This document shows, piece by piece, positions 11,000 through 22,942 of a DNA stretch of 64,000 nt. The number at the start of each line of letters is the position of its first letter. Within the stretch, counting starts at the first letter, position 1. The stretch is from Erythroxylum novogranatense (lineage: Eukaryota > Streptophyta > Magnoliopsida > Malpighiales > Erythroxylaceae). The DNA is taken from assembly GCA_029891385.1 (NCBI GenBank), contig CM057230.1, positions 49,827,414 to 49,891,413 on the forward strand. Direction: 5' to 3'. The position numbers and the translations under genes were made by a program. The notes beneath the pieces are model-generated. The model saw only the letters and a list, made by a program, of their open reading frames with translations. It was not told where the DNA came from and did not search any database.

Positions 11000-11444
11000 T
11001 GGTCGGGTCGGCCGTGCAGGGACCGGACCCCGTCAAGACGACCCATGGGCCGGTCGATCCATTCTTCAAAGATCAATCTCCTACCTAATCGCCATGCCAG
11101 GCTCAAGCCCGATCCACACTTTCCACAGCCCGTTAAGCATGAGAAAACCTACCATGCAGAGGTAGAAGTCTACGTAAAGACCTAAACCTAGCTACAAAAC
11201 CATATATAAGGTATAATTCTCCCGTAATTGAGGTACGAAATCATAACCTAGTTGTTTTCTCTGATTTGATCAACCTCACCTTCACCAAAATACTTACTTG
11301 AGCGTCGGAGGGGCTAATCGGGACACAACCCCCGACCAGCTTTCTTTGTTTTGCAGGTAACTTCACGTCGGATTCATCACAGCAAGCAGCAGATTCATGA
11401 ATTAGAACGACAACGCACAGTTCAGCCAAAATCTGACAGAACCA
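11000..11444 (+). repeat. 3' LTR of the Tat element
   Basis: About 445 bp, from TGGTCGGG to CAGAACCA. A TATA-like CATATATAAGG lies at about 11201-11211. The second half matches 1022-1374, including the GCGTCGGAGG block near 11306. A SINE tail begins at the very next base, so the target duplication cannot be read. Confidence 0.75.
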
Positions 11445-11585
11445 TTTTGGTTTGGGTGGGCCCGCACCATTGGGTTTTGTCCCCTTTGGTCACGTCGGGT
11501 TCTAGATTTAGTCCCTCCCTCGTGGGGAGTCGAACCTATGACCTCAGGGTTTTGTTGGGTGCATGACCCACGCCTCTCACCACCA
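11445..11585 (-). mobile_element. tRNA-derived SINE copy 1
   Basis: Read on the minus strand, it starts inside the tRNA-like head (GTGGTGAGAGGCGTGGGTC). It has the pol III B box GGTTCGACTCC, then a tail ending near GGCCCACCCAAACC. The first bases of the A box are missing because the next copy joins here head to head. Pol III internal promoters drive SINE transcription, and a LINE supplies reverse transcriptase in trans. Confidence 0.8.
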
Positions 11586-11690
11586 CAGGTTCGACTCCCC
11601 ACGAGGGAGGGGCTAAATCTAGAACCCGACGTGACTAAAGGGGACAAAACCCAATGGTGCGGGCCCACCCAAATTAAAAAGGCACCTTTT
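11586..11690 (+). mobile_element. tRNA-derived SINE copy 2 (5'-truncated)
   Basis: It starts at the B box (AGGTTCGACTCCCC) and runs to AAATTAAAAAGGCACC. It is the mirror image of copy 1, so 11445-11690 is one large imperfect palindrome. Confidence 0.8.
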
Positions 11691-11850
11691 TGGTTTGGGA
11701 CGGGTCCCTCACCGACTAGGTATTGTCCCGTTTGGTCACACCCACATCCCGTAGGGGGCGCTGCGCATCCCGTGGGGGCAGCGGGAGTCGAACCTGTGAC
11801 CTTAGGGTTTTGATGCGTTGAGACGCACGCCTCTCACCACTGAGCTACGT
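11689..11850 (-). mobile_element. tRNA-derived SINE copy 3, diverged subfamily, with A and B boxes
   Basis: On the minus strand it carries the A box TAGCTCAGTGG (11847-11837) and the B box GGTTCGACTCC (11794-11784) at tRNA-like spacing. The anticodon-region sequence differs from copies 1 and 5 (GCGTGCGTCTCAACGC). The tail also differs: it has a GGGATGCGCAGCGCC block and TTTGGTTTGGGACGGG. This is the most complete tRNA-like head in the window. Confidence 0.82.
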
Positions 11851-11986
11851 CATGCACCCAACAAAACCATGAGGTCATAGGTTCGACTCCTCACGAGGGA
11901 GGGGCTAAATCTAGAACCCAACGTGACCAAATGGGACAAAACCCAATGGTGCGGGCCCACCCAAACCAAAAAGGCACCTTTTTGTT
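11851..11986 (+). mobile_element. tRNA-derived SINE copy 4
   Basis: It begins CATGCACCCAACAAAACC, has the B box near 11879-11889, the common tail, and an AAAAAGGCACCTTTTT end like that of copy 2. The A box is missing at the head-to-head joint with copy 3. Confidence 0.8.
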
Positions 11987-11989
11987 GTG

Positions 11990-12066
11990 GTCGTGGGGAG
12001 TCGAACCTGTGACTTCAGAGTTTTGTTGAGTGCATGACCCATGCCTCTCACCACTAAGCTACGGAA
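11990..12066 (-). mobile_element. tRNA-derived SINE copy 5 (head only)
   Basis: On the minus strand it reads GTAGCTTAGTGGTGAGAGGC (A box with one change), the B box GGTTCGACTCCCC, and breaks off at CACGACCAC. The tail is missing. The hAT pseudogene begins directly after it. Confidence 0.78.
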
Positions 12067-12068
12067 AC

Positions 12069-14190
12069 CAATTACAACAATCACAAAACATTCATAATTT
12101 GATGGATGGTGAAAGTGGTAGTGGTAGTAGTACTAGTAGTGTTTCATCTCAGGATCATGAAGAATCTGATATGAGGAAGAGAAGAACACGGGTGACTAGT
12201 TTCTTTTTATCATGAACAACTCCTGGAGCTTAACCTTCAATTCGTAGTGCAATGCAATCAAGAGATGCGACTCATAATGTCGATATGGCAGTAGCTAGAT
12301 GGTGGTATGATACAGGTTCGTCATTCAATGCTTCTCATTCTTATTATTATCAACCTATGATGGATGCAATAGCTCCTTATGGTCCAGGATACAAAGGGTT
12401 ATCAATTGATGATTTAAGAGGTAAAATTTTGAGTTGTACTATTTCTGAAATTCGAAATTATTTGGCTGAAAGAAGAGTGAGTTGGGATACTTATGGTTGT
12501 TCAATTATATGTGATGGATGGACAAATAGGAGACAAGAGCTTATTATAAATTTTTTGGTTTATTCTTTAAATGACTCTATATTTTTGAAATCTATTGATG
12601 CATTTGGTCTTATTAGAAATACTGAGACTTTGTTTGGGATATTTGATGAAGTTGTGAATGAAGTAGGGCCGGATAACATTATTCAATTTATTACTGGTAA
12701 TGATTCCGCTTATAAAACAGCAGAGAAAAGGTTGCAGAATACCTATAATTCATTTTTTTAGACTCCTTGTATTACACATAGCATTGGCTTAATACTGGAG
12801 AATATAGGGGATTCTAAGTATTGTCCTATTATTGATGAGACTATGTAGAAGGCTAAAAAGGTGAAAAAATTCATTTATAATCATGCATGAGTTTTGAATT
12901 TGATGAGAAGAAAATTTACCAATGGTATAAATTTGTGTCGCCCTACTGTGACAAGATTTACAACAAAATTCTTATCACTTTAGTCTTTTGTTTCAATGAA
13001 GGAGTTAAGGCAAATGTTTACAAGTGATAAATAGGTTGCATCTTAGCATGCTAGGTCTAATACTAGAGTGGAAGTTTGTAATATTATACTAGAAGATAGA
13101 GAATTTCGGACGCAATGTTAATTTTTATCCGAGTTTGTGAGCCTTTGGTGAGGGTGCTTCGGTTGATTGATAGTGAAGAAAAGCCAACATTGGGTTATAT
13201 TTTTGATGCTGTGGAAAGAGCGACTGAAGCAATCAAGACTAATATAAAAAATAGTCCTTTCTTATACACACCATATCTCTCAATCATTAACGAGAGAAGG
13301 AAAAGACAACTTTCTTCTCCATTATTTGCAGATGGAGTATTTTTTAATCCTAGTGTGTATTTTAGACCGGATCTTATAAAGCAAGTTGAAGTTAATAGAG
13401 GAATGCTTTTCACAATTACAACAATTGTTCCTCATAACGCGATGCAAGATCTTTTAAGCTCACAAATGGAGCTTTACAAGTTGTCTTATAGGGATTTTGG
13501 AATGTTGATTGCTATTCGACAAAGAGGAAAACTTTCTCCAGGTATTAGTTATTTTCTATTTTTTATTTGTTGAAAATTAATTATCACTTTATTTTGTTTA
13601 TAACACTACTTTTGTTATCTTATAACTTACAATTTTTTGGTGGGATCAACTTGAAAATAGTGTTCTAGAATTGAAAAGGTTTGCTATTCAGATTTTACGT
13701 CAATGTGTGAGTACAACTAGGTGTGAACGAAACTAGAGCACATTTGAATTTATCTACTCAAAGAAAAGAAATAGATTGGAGCATAAGAGGTTTAATAACT
13801 TGGTTTTTATTCGTTACAATTTAAAACTTCGAGAAAGGTATGTTATTTTCATTATTATCATTATTAATTTCGATACAATTTTTATGATTTTCTAATAATT
13901 AAATTTAATTTTTTACTAGGAGTCTTAATAGCACAAGTAGTTCAACTGATCCAATTTCCATTGACAATATTGATGTTTTGGCAGATTGGGTTTCTGAAGA
14001 ACCCAATTTGGTTGATGTGAATGATTTGGATTTGGAAGATAATCTTGGATAGGAAAGCATTGACATGTCATTTGGTGCATTAAATTTGAATGATAATGAT
14101 GATGAAGCTTCTCTCAATGATGAAGATTTTGTACCAAATGATTACTGGGGTCAGTGTAGTTCTAGCAGGTATCCTCCCATTGATGATTGA
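12069..14190 (+). pseudogene. hAT-family transposase pseudogene (DUF659 and C-terminal dimerisation domain)
   Basis: hAT transposases cut and paste DNA transposons. One frame runs from about 12069 to 12761 with only two internal stops (12213, 12231). It includes VARWWYDTGSSFNAS, then GPGYKGLS, then the DUF659 core (CSIICDGWTNRRQELIINFL, 12498-12557). It continues past a stop at 12759 with TPCITHSIGL and KFIYNHA. The frame at 13115-13573 has EPLVRVLRLIDSEEKPTLGYI, a typical hAT segment. At 13655-13838 WDQLENSVLELKRFAIQIL and STTRCERN*STFEFIYSKKRN form the dimerisation domain, with its key Trp (TGG) changed to TAG. GTATGT...CTAG at about 13839-13920 looks like an intron. Stops make it inactive. 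I could not fix terminal inverted repeats or an 8-bp target duplication. Confidence 0.87.
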
Positions 14191-14195
14191 ATTCC

Positions 14196-15050
14196 AAGTT
14201 TTTGTTTTTCCTCTTCTTTTAATTTTACTTGTATTTGATGCTTATGTTAAATTCTATATATGTAATGTAACTACAATATTTTTGTTTCAGGTTTAACTTT
14301 TACTTGATTGTTTCTTCGTCATCAACTCTTTTTGTAAAATTTTAAAGGATATTTATTGCTTTTTTTATTGGACGCTTTGAATTCTTTGATGTAATATTAT
14401 TTATTAAAATGATAAAATTGTATTATTGTAATATTTAAAATAATTTGTATTATTCTTAATTTTATACTTGTATGATGATAATTGTCTTTGTTTATATTAA
14501 TTTTGGTTATTATTTATATGTGAAATATTTAAAATTATTATTATTTCATATTAATTTTCATTATTATTTATTATTAACATTTTTAAAACATAGTTGATGT
14601 AAATAGTAAACTAATAAAGTATACAGTACAATTGTACAATATACCAATGGACTATTTTGCAAATTTTAAAAATTTTAGGGACTATTTCATAAATTTAAAA
14701 AATTATCCGAATAGTACCTTGATCGATCGGTATAATAGTATCGCTTCGAACTCAACTGCACCGAGTTCGATACGGTATTCATAATTTTGATTACATGTGA
14801 AAGAAGATAAACAATAGGAGTATAATGGTGCCGAATTAAGAGGGTATAACATAGTGAGAAAATGATGCCATAAAAATAAATCATGTATCAAGATGTGATA
14901 TATTGTAACTAATGGCTATAATAACCATTAGAAGTAGATTGTAATTACTTTTAATAAATAACAAAATTTTGACTCTTTTCTTTTTTTTGTTGCACCTTTT
15001 TTATGTTCATAACTTATTTTTTATTCTTAATTTTCCTAAATCATAAACCC
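14196..15050. other. AT-rich non-coding stretch with one small hairpin
   Basis: No gene is seen. It is mostly T/A-rich. At 14746-14770 TCGAACTC and GAGTTCGA form an 8-bp stem with a 9-nt loop. This may include the 3' end of the hAT element, but no clear terminus is visible. Confidence 0.5.
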
Positions 15051-15089
15051 TAAATGTTTTTTATTTTTTCACTTAACAAACTTGTATCA

Positions 15090-15884
15090 AAATTTTCAAT
15101 TCTCAGCAAAGAAAATATGGAGAAAGGTATAAAATCTCAAGATATTCATCAAATAAAGGAGAGTTGGAAGCAAAATATGAGCATGCAATTTTGTGATCTA
15201 AAGGAGATGATGATGCAATTATATCAAAGCAACATACAATATACGCAAGGTTCAAAGGATGAATGAAGATTACAAAGATAATAACCGATGGGTGTCTGCT
15301 AGATACACAATATTGACAAGGTTTAGCATATCAAAATTTCCATAATTCGATAGAGAATGACTTTAGAGTTAATTTTTCCAATGCAAGCAATTTTTTGTGC
15401 TTGATAGAATGCCAAGAGAAGTGAAAGTTCCTATTACAGTGATGCATTTAACTAGAGAGGCTCTTTCATATCATTAAATGTATATGAAGAACATGATGAC
15501 AGTAGAAGTTCCAAGTTGGGAAGTATAAATAGCATCGGATTAGAGGATTTGGTGAGGCTACATTTGATGATTCAATAGGGGAACTAAAAAAACTGAGGTA
15601 GATAAGGAATATAAAGCAGTATTGTGCAAAACTTAACTTTATTTCATATAAATTATTGATTTCATAACCATATTTGGTGAATTTGTTTTTTTTTAGGGGT
15701 TAAAAACTAGAAATTGAATATATTTTGAAGCCCTTTAATCCAAGAACATTACAATAGGTGTATAAGGCAACTAAGAAATAAGAGTTGGTTTTTCAGCATT
15801 GTTTTATAACATATAAAATGGGCATAAGGAATTAGCTATAGGTTTTATGTATGCTTACATTATCATAATAATTACGTCAAAGGT
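15090..15884 (+). pseudogene. gag remnant of an older Ty3/gypsy element
   Basis: Frames read a charged N-terminal part (MEKGIKSQDIHQIKESWK, 15117-15170), then TRFSISKFP, QCKQFFVLDRMPREVKV, TVMHLTREALSYH and EVPSW in order (15318-15530), then GLKTRN and FNPRTLQ-like residues around 15697-15755. This is the usual order of the retrotransposon gag domain (PF03732 type). About eight stops and shifts break it. The sequence stops at 15884, where the 9.3-kb LTR element was inserted, and pol of the same type resumes at 25183. Confidence 0.7.
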
Positions 15885-16679
15885 TGTCGGGACCCGACCC
15901 GTAGACCGGACCCCAACTGTTGGATCCGAGACCCAACTGCACATAACTTCCCACTTTTGTTCTTGCTTTGTTACCACAAATATTGGACCCCGTTCTCGGA
16001 ACCCAACTCTCTTGCTCAAAATCGTGAAACTTGAGCGTGCGTATTATTTCGAAGGGTTATTAATTTTTTTTTCATTCTTAATCCCTTGAACCCTTAAAGA
16101 CATCATGAATTCATTCTCATACTCAAAACGCTCCCAAAATTTACTTACCAAAGTTCCGTAGTGTGCCCATATACCTAATCATCATACTTGAACTTATTTC
16201 CACTACGCGTTCACCGAATTTGAAAAACTTAAACTCTTAAATTTCATTTGGAATTCTCTTTTAATTCATAGCCTTATGACTCTTGTTTAATTTAAGACAA
16301 GAACCGCTCCAATCGGAGTTCTATAACTCAAGATACACTCCAACAACCTAAAAGAGTTCATACCGGAAACATACTCTCTTAACCGGCCTTTAACTTACTT
16401 TGATGCAAACGTTCTCAATTTAACTCCAAATCATACCAAATTTTATGGAGAGGAAGATATATGTCTTATGAATCCAATGGTTCAAACCTCACCTCAATTG
16501 GAGGTCGGATGAGTGATTTACGCCCCAAAATAATAGACTATGCTCATACCCAAAATCAAATTGAACATCTTTTGGCGCAAAAGCCAAAAATTTCACTATA
16601 GATGTCGGAATGACTTCGTTATTGGACGGTTAGAAAATAGACATCTAGGGCTACAACTTTTGTGAAGACCAAAATTCGA

Positions 16680-16965
16680 AATTCTGTCATTATCAGGTTA
16701 CATGGACCGTGTGAAAATCATACAGTCTGTGTGAAAATTCACACAGGCTGTGTAACTTTCGCCATCTGCGTCTCAAGACTATGGATTTACATACCAGTGT
16801 GAAAATTCACACAGGCTGTGTAACCCACTGCTATCTGCCGCCTCCTCGCACCTAAAATTTAAATAGATCAGAAAATTCACACAGCTGTGTAACTTTCTGC
16901 CACAACCATCTTCCCGCACCTAAAGTTACATATTGCGTGTGAAAGTTCACACAGTCGTAAACTTT
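16680..16965. repeat. Four dispersed copies of an inverted-repeat motif
   Basis: Variants of GTGTGAAAATTCACACAGG followed by CTGTGTAAC occur near 16730, 16798, 16870 and 16937. Each contains GTGTGAA..TTCACAC, which can fold on itself. They lie in the part of the left LTR that the right LTR lacks. Confidence 0.75.
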
Positions 16966-17614
16966 CTGCCATAACAACAACAACATTTCACCAATGCTTT
17001 CTAACTTATTCCTTACACCAAATTTACTTGTAATTTTGCAAGATTCACTTACTCTACTACTAAAATACTTCATAACAACTCCAAACATCAAACTTATTTT
17101 ATCATTCTATCAATTCTTGATTGATTTGTCCATCAAACCCTAAATTCCTACGCAACCATCAAAGATATCCTCATAAATAAGACTTAGGCATCATGCTAAC
17201 TTTCAACCATTGCTCCCTATTCGTTTATATGCAATTGTACATTCACAACCATACTCAAGTCCATATTGCATTAATCATCATACATAAGAGTTTTACAATT
17301 TCATTGGCATTTTCTAGCCAAATTCCAAGACCAATAACAAATATCTCATTTGCCTTATTCAATTGCTCATATGAATTACAACTATACATTTACATAACCA
17401 AACTTCAAATACACAATAAAATAAGCACAAGATGCCTTGATCCCCTTCCACTTGGATTCTTACTAAAAACCTGGAAATTGGGAAAATAGGGGGGTGAGCT
17501 TGGGGAGCCCAATAGGTTCTATGCTTATAACCAAATAATGAACAAAGCAGTTTTAGAAGTCCATTTCCATATAAATTTCCTTTGGATCATAAAACATTGT
17601 TTTTTTTCAAAACT

Positions 17615-17945
17615 CTTGTCATTTTCTTGAAATCACAAATCATTCATTTTTCAAAGGTTCATAAAATCATAAACTAAGAAATCTTGTCATTTTCTTGAAA
17701 TCACAAATCATTCATTTTTCAAAGGTTCATAAAATCATAAACTAAGAAATCTTGTCATTTTCTTGAAATCACAAATCATTTATTTTTCAAAGGTTCATAA
17801 AATCATAAACTAAGAAATCTTGTCATTTTCTTGAAATCACAAATCATTCATTTTTCAAAGGTTCATAAAATCATAAACTAAGAAATCTTGTCATTTTCTT
17901 GAAATCACAAATCATTCATTTTTCAAAGGTTCATAAAATCATAGA
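17615..17945. repeat. Tandem array, exact 68-bp unit, nearly five copies
   Basis: CTTGTCATTTTCTTGAAATC starts at 17615, 17683, 17751, 17819 and 17887, exactly 68 bp apart. Units are almost identical, with one C/T change in the third. The last unit degenerates after 17940. It sits in the left LTR of element 1 and is absent from the right LTR. Confidence 0.95.
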
Positions 17946-19038
17946 CGCAATTCATGCATTTTTCAAACTTTCATGAAATCATGAATGCAATTCAACTTGT
18001 CATAATTCACATCATATATCATATATCACATACCACCTAACACATCATAATGGTTTGGCAAGTCCACAATTCTTGGCAACCATATAGTCTCATTTAATGA
18101 GCTTATATGGGCAAATCTTGAGGAGTCCAAATATTGGATCATCCTATGCCACAATCAGCAAGCAAAATGCAAGGCTTTTCATGGTCATCGTGCACGAGAC
18201 TTTTCTTGGGTGGACTTAACCTAACCCACATAACATATAATCATGTCTTGAAACTTGATTGCCCAAAGGCAAAAATCTTGGAAATCTTGTTTTGCATAAA
18301 TCATGCAAATTTTCATAAATCATTTCATTATCATAAAGCATTTCATATGCAATGCATCATCATTCCTCAAGCAAAATCACATAACAACCACATTCACATA
18401 TCAAATCATCAATCATCCAATTCACATAACATTTTCAAATCATTCATACCATTATACATCAATGATAGCAATTTCTCAAGGCATTTAAAAACAATGAATT
18501 TGAAAGCATTTTTAGATTCGTAATTTTTTTGAAAGATATATTAATGGCCCATCATTTAACTATAAACATAAAACCTACCTTATGATTCCTTGCTTGAAAA
18601 CCTTCCCTTGCTTTCCATTCCTCTTTCCTCTCACCATTTTCCTCAAAATCAACACAAATTCCCAAATCAAAAGTCATCCAAAATACAACAAATCCTAAGG
18701 ACACAAATCATGAAATTGATCTTGGAATCACAATACCCATTCATTTTCTAGGCTTTCTCAACCATAACCCAACCAAAAACTTAACCTTAAATCAAGAACT
18801 TACCTTGAATCTTTAGCTAACCAAGTGATTCCTTGGTTCAAAGTGAAGCTCTAGTGATTTCCCACACTTTTTCCTCTTGAACTTTCTTTAAAAACCTCTT
18901 AAATCTCTTGGAAAATCCAACCCTAGCAAGCTCCTTCTTCTTTTCTCCTTCTTCTTTCCACTTGCACTAAACTCTCTCTCTCTCCTCACAATTTTCGTAA
19001 CTTCTCTTCTTTCCTACCCTAACTCACTTATTCTCCTT

Positions 19039-19324
19039 CCTTTTATACTCTTACTAAGTCACTTAAGCCCATTTCTTCATTTAAGCCCATTTACTCTTCT
19101 CCTCTTCTTCTTATTCTCCCACTAATTCATTTATCTTTCCTCCTTTTATACTCCTTCCTACTCACTTAAGCCCATAAGCCCTAAAGCCCATTCACTTCCC
19201 TCTTTTTTCCTTCTTCCTTCCTTCTTCATTTAACTCATACTACTCAAGCCCACTTCTTCATTTAAGCCCAACTTATTTTCTTTTCTTTTCCTACCTCAAT
19301 TCATTTCATCTCCTTCCTTTTATA
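19039..19324 (-). promoter_or_regulatory. Three TATA-like boxes in the LTR of element 1
   Basis: On the minus strand TATAAAAGG occurs at 19047-19039, 19150-19142 and 19324-19316, each inside a similar purine-rich context. The right LTR has counterparts, for example at 24206-24198. This fits a core promoter region about 0.7-1 kb into the minus-strand LTR. Which box is used cannot be told. Confidence 0.5.
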
Positions 19325-20041
19325 CTTCCTTCTTCATTTAACTCAAGCCCAAGGCCCAAGTCCACTTCATTTAATTCCTTCCTTCTTATTTTCCTACTAC
19401 AACTTAAGCCCATTTCATTTATATCCTCTCTTCTTTATTCATTTCATTTGGACCCAAAGCCTAATTTATTCTTCCTTCTTTCTTCTCATCCTACTAAATC
19501 ACTTAAGTCCAAACCATTTCTTCTTCTTTTCATTTGATTTAGGCCCATCATTCTCTTAGGCCCAATTAAACTCTAAACTCTTAAATTCAACTAACACATT
19601 TAATTGTATTAATTCATGCCACCTAACTCATTACTCTCATTTAATCCTCTTCTTTTTTTTTATCACCACTTAAGCCCAACTTGAGTCCAAGGCCCATTTA
19701 ACCCTTAATACATTCATAACCTGCATAATACCTTAATACACTTAATCCATGTCATATAGCCTTAGTCTAATCAACATGTTAATCAAATTTTCTTAACATG
19801 CTAATTTAGTCCACAAAAATACAATAATTGAATCCCATTAAATCATGCCACCTAATTTCATGACACCTTACCTTAAGCATATTAACATGTCAATTAGTTC
19901 CACATTAATCCATCTCGTATTTATACCATATCTTCTATTTCATTTCAATTTCAAGAATTCTTAACTTCTTTACTCATGAATAATCATTCAAAAATCCTTA
20001 TTTAATAATCCTAGCTTACCAAAAAGATTCGGGGTCCAATA

Positions 20042-20058
20042 ATTCTCCCCCTCTTAAA
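20042..20058 (-). other. Polypurine tract of element 1
   Basis: On the minus strand it reads TTTAAGAGGGGGAGAAT directly before the 3' LTR. Together with the next bases it resembles the matching stretch of element 3 (39477-39494). Confidence 0.75.
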
Positions 20059-22942
20059 AAAATTTTCATCCTCGAAATTCCTATCTTACTGATCTAGTGG
20101 CAAGGGTTTAAATCCTTAATTTACTTGATTCAACTTATTCTTGCATGACTTATTCAGATAGCTCACCATCCCGACCTCGCTTATTTGATCTTGAGTGCAC
20201 CTTGACATGGTGGCACTCTTAAACATGTACTCATAATCATGTACTCGTGAGAGTAAAAGCATGTAACTCGAGAGCATCACCGGGGTAACTCGCCTTATGC
20301 TTGATGTTCACATCATAATAATGGTAAGTAACTGTGAGCTAACACACCATTTCCATGCCTATTATGGGATTCTTCTAATTCATCTTTCTTACTTCACTTG
20401 ATTCTTATCACTCATTCATTTAACCTGTCCATAACCTTTTCAATTCTAGCCTTCTATAACTTGTAGACCTTACTTATCATCATAATGCTAAAAAGATGAA
20501 TCTTTCTATCATCTAATTCTTCATACCGCATTTGATTGAATTGACTAGAACTGTGATCTTGTACTTACAATGAACTAAAGCTATACTTGGATCTCATAAC
20601 CTTATGAGCTTCAACTATATGCTTTAAGCATATTCTTGATAATTAAGACCATCAATTCCTACATTCACTTGCTTATTTGACATTCTTGATCACTAAGAGA
20701 TCTTTCGATGTAATCCTCGCTAGGATGCATACCTCATGTTACCATTTGTACTTTGCTAGCAACCTTTTACTTAATCATCTTTATTGATTTCATATATTTC
20801 CTATTTCATTCACTGTATCATTCTTCCTATTTGAACTTGAAATTCGATCCAGATCAATTTCTTAATAAGATTCACAATCTTTTATCTTTAATTTGGGATA
20901 AACTATGTCCCACCTGCTATGCTTCTTGTTGCTCTAGTTCGACATCATAATATCGAATTCATGCTTAATGTATCGGATGCAACACTTAGCCTCACTTGGA
21001 ATCTCTTCTTCGTGCAATCATAGTCTTTGATACATATCTCAATCTCCCGAGTTTCATATTTAATTCTCCCAATTCAAGAATTGCCTTGTATTTTGACGAT
21101 CCAGATTTGCATGCTCATACATGTTCCTGTATATATGTTGTCTCCAAACTTTCAAAACAATCATCAATGTTGCGTTCTAGGTCATATATCAAAATTCACC
21201 CTAGGGCTTTACACATTTCTCTTCCTCAGATTCAAACCATTCTCCTAAAAAATAATTTTGAGCATCTTTCTAATACCTTTCATACATCATCAAATAGTCT
21301 CCAATTCCATAGTGCTATTGGGCATTTGTTAACTTAAGCAATCATTATCAATTTTCATGTATCTCTCGATTAGCCCTTGTGATTCCTTACTTAACTAATT
21401 CCTCAATGAGGTATATTGACTCACTTTCCTTCGATTCCTCTTATTGACTTTCTTCCTCGAATGATTTTTTTCTCCACAATTTGCAGCTTATTTGCAAACT
21501 TAATTAGGGTGATTTTAATATATTCATCAAGTCATACCAATATCTCCCAAACATACTTTCACGTAATATATAACATAGACTTACATACTCCTCATGTTAA
21601 CAATCAAGGTCTCTATAGTGAGTGTACTCACTTTCAAATCATCACATATTCTTTTCTGATTAGTTCTTTTATTGATTACTCTTAACATGAACCATTTGAT
21701 CTGCTTATTCTAACTTAATGAAATCCCTCTTCAAAAGAGGATTTTTTTTCTGCAATCATCTATACTATTCCTGTAATCTTAATCAATCTCCTATTATCAT
21801 CATCATATTTTATCCACAAACTTATCTTCATCAATTCATAAATCAATCTCTTACATGATTGATACTTTGATCTTCATTAATCCTAGACAATATCCTTCTC
21901 TTGATCTTAGAATTTATTCCTTATTATAACATCATCAACAACCCTCAATCTATGTCTACTGATCACTTAGGCTTTAAACTATGGAAACTATGACTAATAA
22001 TATTCACTAAATCATAGGTTTCTTCCTCTATCATCTTCACACATACTCTACTTATGTGCTTAATACACTCATTTGTGCATAATTATGGATTTCCATACAA
22101 ATACTCCCAACAACAACCAATTTGACCTTCTTGAACTTATACAAACATTACTATCAATCATCTCATTGTCCCATTATCCTTCACTTCACATCTTACATAT
22201 ATACATATGTATGTATATATATTTGCCATTGACTTAAACTTGTGGAAATAAAATCATCACATATTTCATACAGCACATAGATTTCAAAAACTTGTAATCT
22301 TGGTGCTCGTAATGACACTTTCTTGTAAACTTGCTTTTCACAATATGATATTCTTGCGCAAATCATGTCTGAAAGCATAATTTCATAAACTTGTATTCTT
22401 AAAAAGAAAACCCCTTTTTAAAGTCATTTCATCAATCATTCACATAATCGACAAATTAAACATGCAACATTTCATAATGCACTCAATGCACAACTGATGC
22501 AACGATTATGATGCAATTTAAATTATGAAATTTTCTTGCTTGATTTAATGAAAACAAACTTGGCTTATTGAATTTATTATAAGCATGCACCCACTGGGGT
22601 TCCGGTTTCATCTTCTTAAAACCATAAGAATTTTGACTTTCATGAAGTTCTACTTGAACCCCTTAATCCTTGTCCCCCTACTTTTCCTCAAACAATCCAT
22701 GCTCATAATTCACATATTTCCCACATTCAAGGATAAGCGCCATAGATGTCATTGATACCATATTCGATTTCATCAACAGATGCATTGACTCATTACCCGG
22801 TCATGTTTGACCATGTACTATTTCTCATTTCCACTAATCCACAACTTCAATTTATTCACTAATTCGATTGGCCCAAACTCTTAACAATTTGCTCTTACAT
22901 GTGACTTTTACATATGCACCCATACAAGATCTCAATTCCGGT
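20059..22942 (-). other. Non-coding interior of element 1
   Basis: It is 2.9 kb, AT-rich and full of stops in all frames. Just inside the polypurine tract the minus strand reads residues like NFEDENFF, a possible relic of the C-terminal end of a Tekay-type pol. I see no gag or pol motifs elsewhere. Confidence 0.75.

Larger units (their letters stand above)
1022..11444 (+). mobile_element. Degraded Tat-clade Ty3/gypsy retrotransposon
   Basis: Two divergent copies of one LTR (1022-1374 and 11000-11444) flank, in order, gag, protease, reverse transcriptase, RNase H, a second RNase H and integrase on the plus strand. These are followed by a 74-bp tandem array and an ORF on the opposite strand. 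A second, archaeal-type RNase H before integrase is a recognised mark of the Tat clade. Extra antisense ORFs after pol are known in Tat elements such as Grande and Retand. Every frame is broken by stops and shifts, and the LTRs differ by many substitutions and small indels, so the insertion is old and inactive. The left end of the 5' LTR lies outside the window, beyond the copia LTR. Confidence 0.88.
15885..20041 (-). repeat. Left (3') LTR of element 1, 4157 bp
   Basis: The part from 17950 to 20041 matches 23130-25182 almost base for base. The part from about 16040 to 17945 is absent from the right LTR, so the pair differs by about 1.9 kb. It holds two internal repeat arrays (16680-16960 and 17615-17945) and a C/T-rich tract (18950-19560) with three TATA-like boxes on the minus strand. 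Open frames here are chance. Confidence 0.9.

Noticed and set aside
11784..11848. Possible functional tRNA gene (A and B boxes)
   Set aside because: It is part of a SINE with a shared tail and repeated copies, and no full cloverleaf with an acceptor stem can be formed from what is seen.
12069..14190. Domesticated hAT host gene
   Set aside because: At least six in-frame stops or shifts, including loss of the conserved Trp of the dimerisation domain.
14746..14770. Small hairpin as a MITE end
   Set aside because: No second end, target duplication or further copy in the window.
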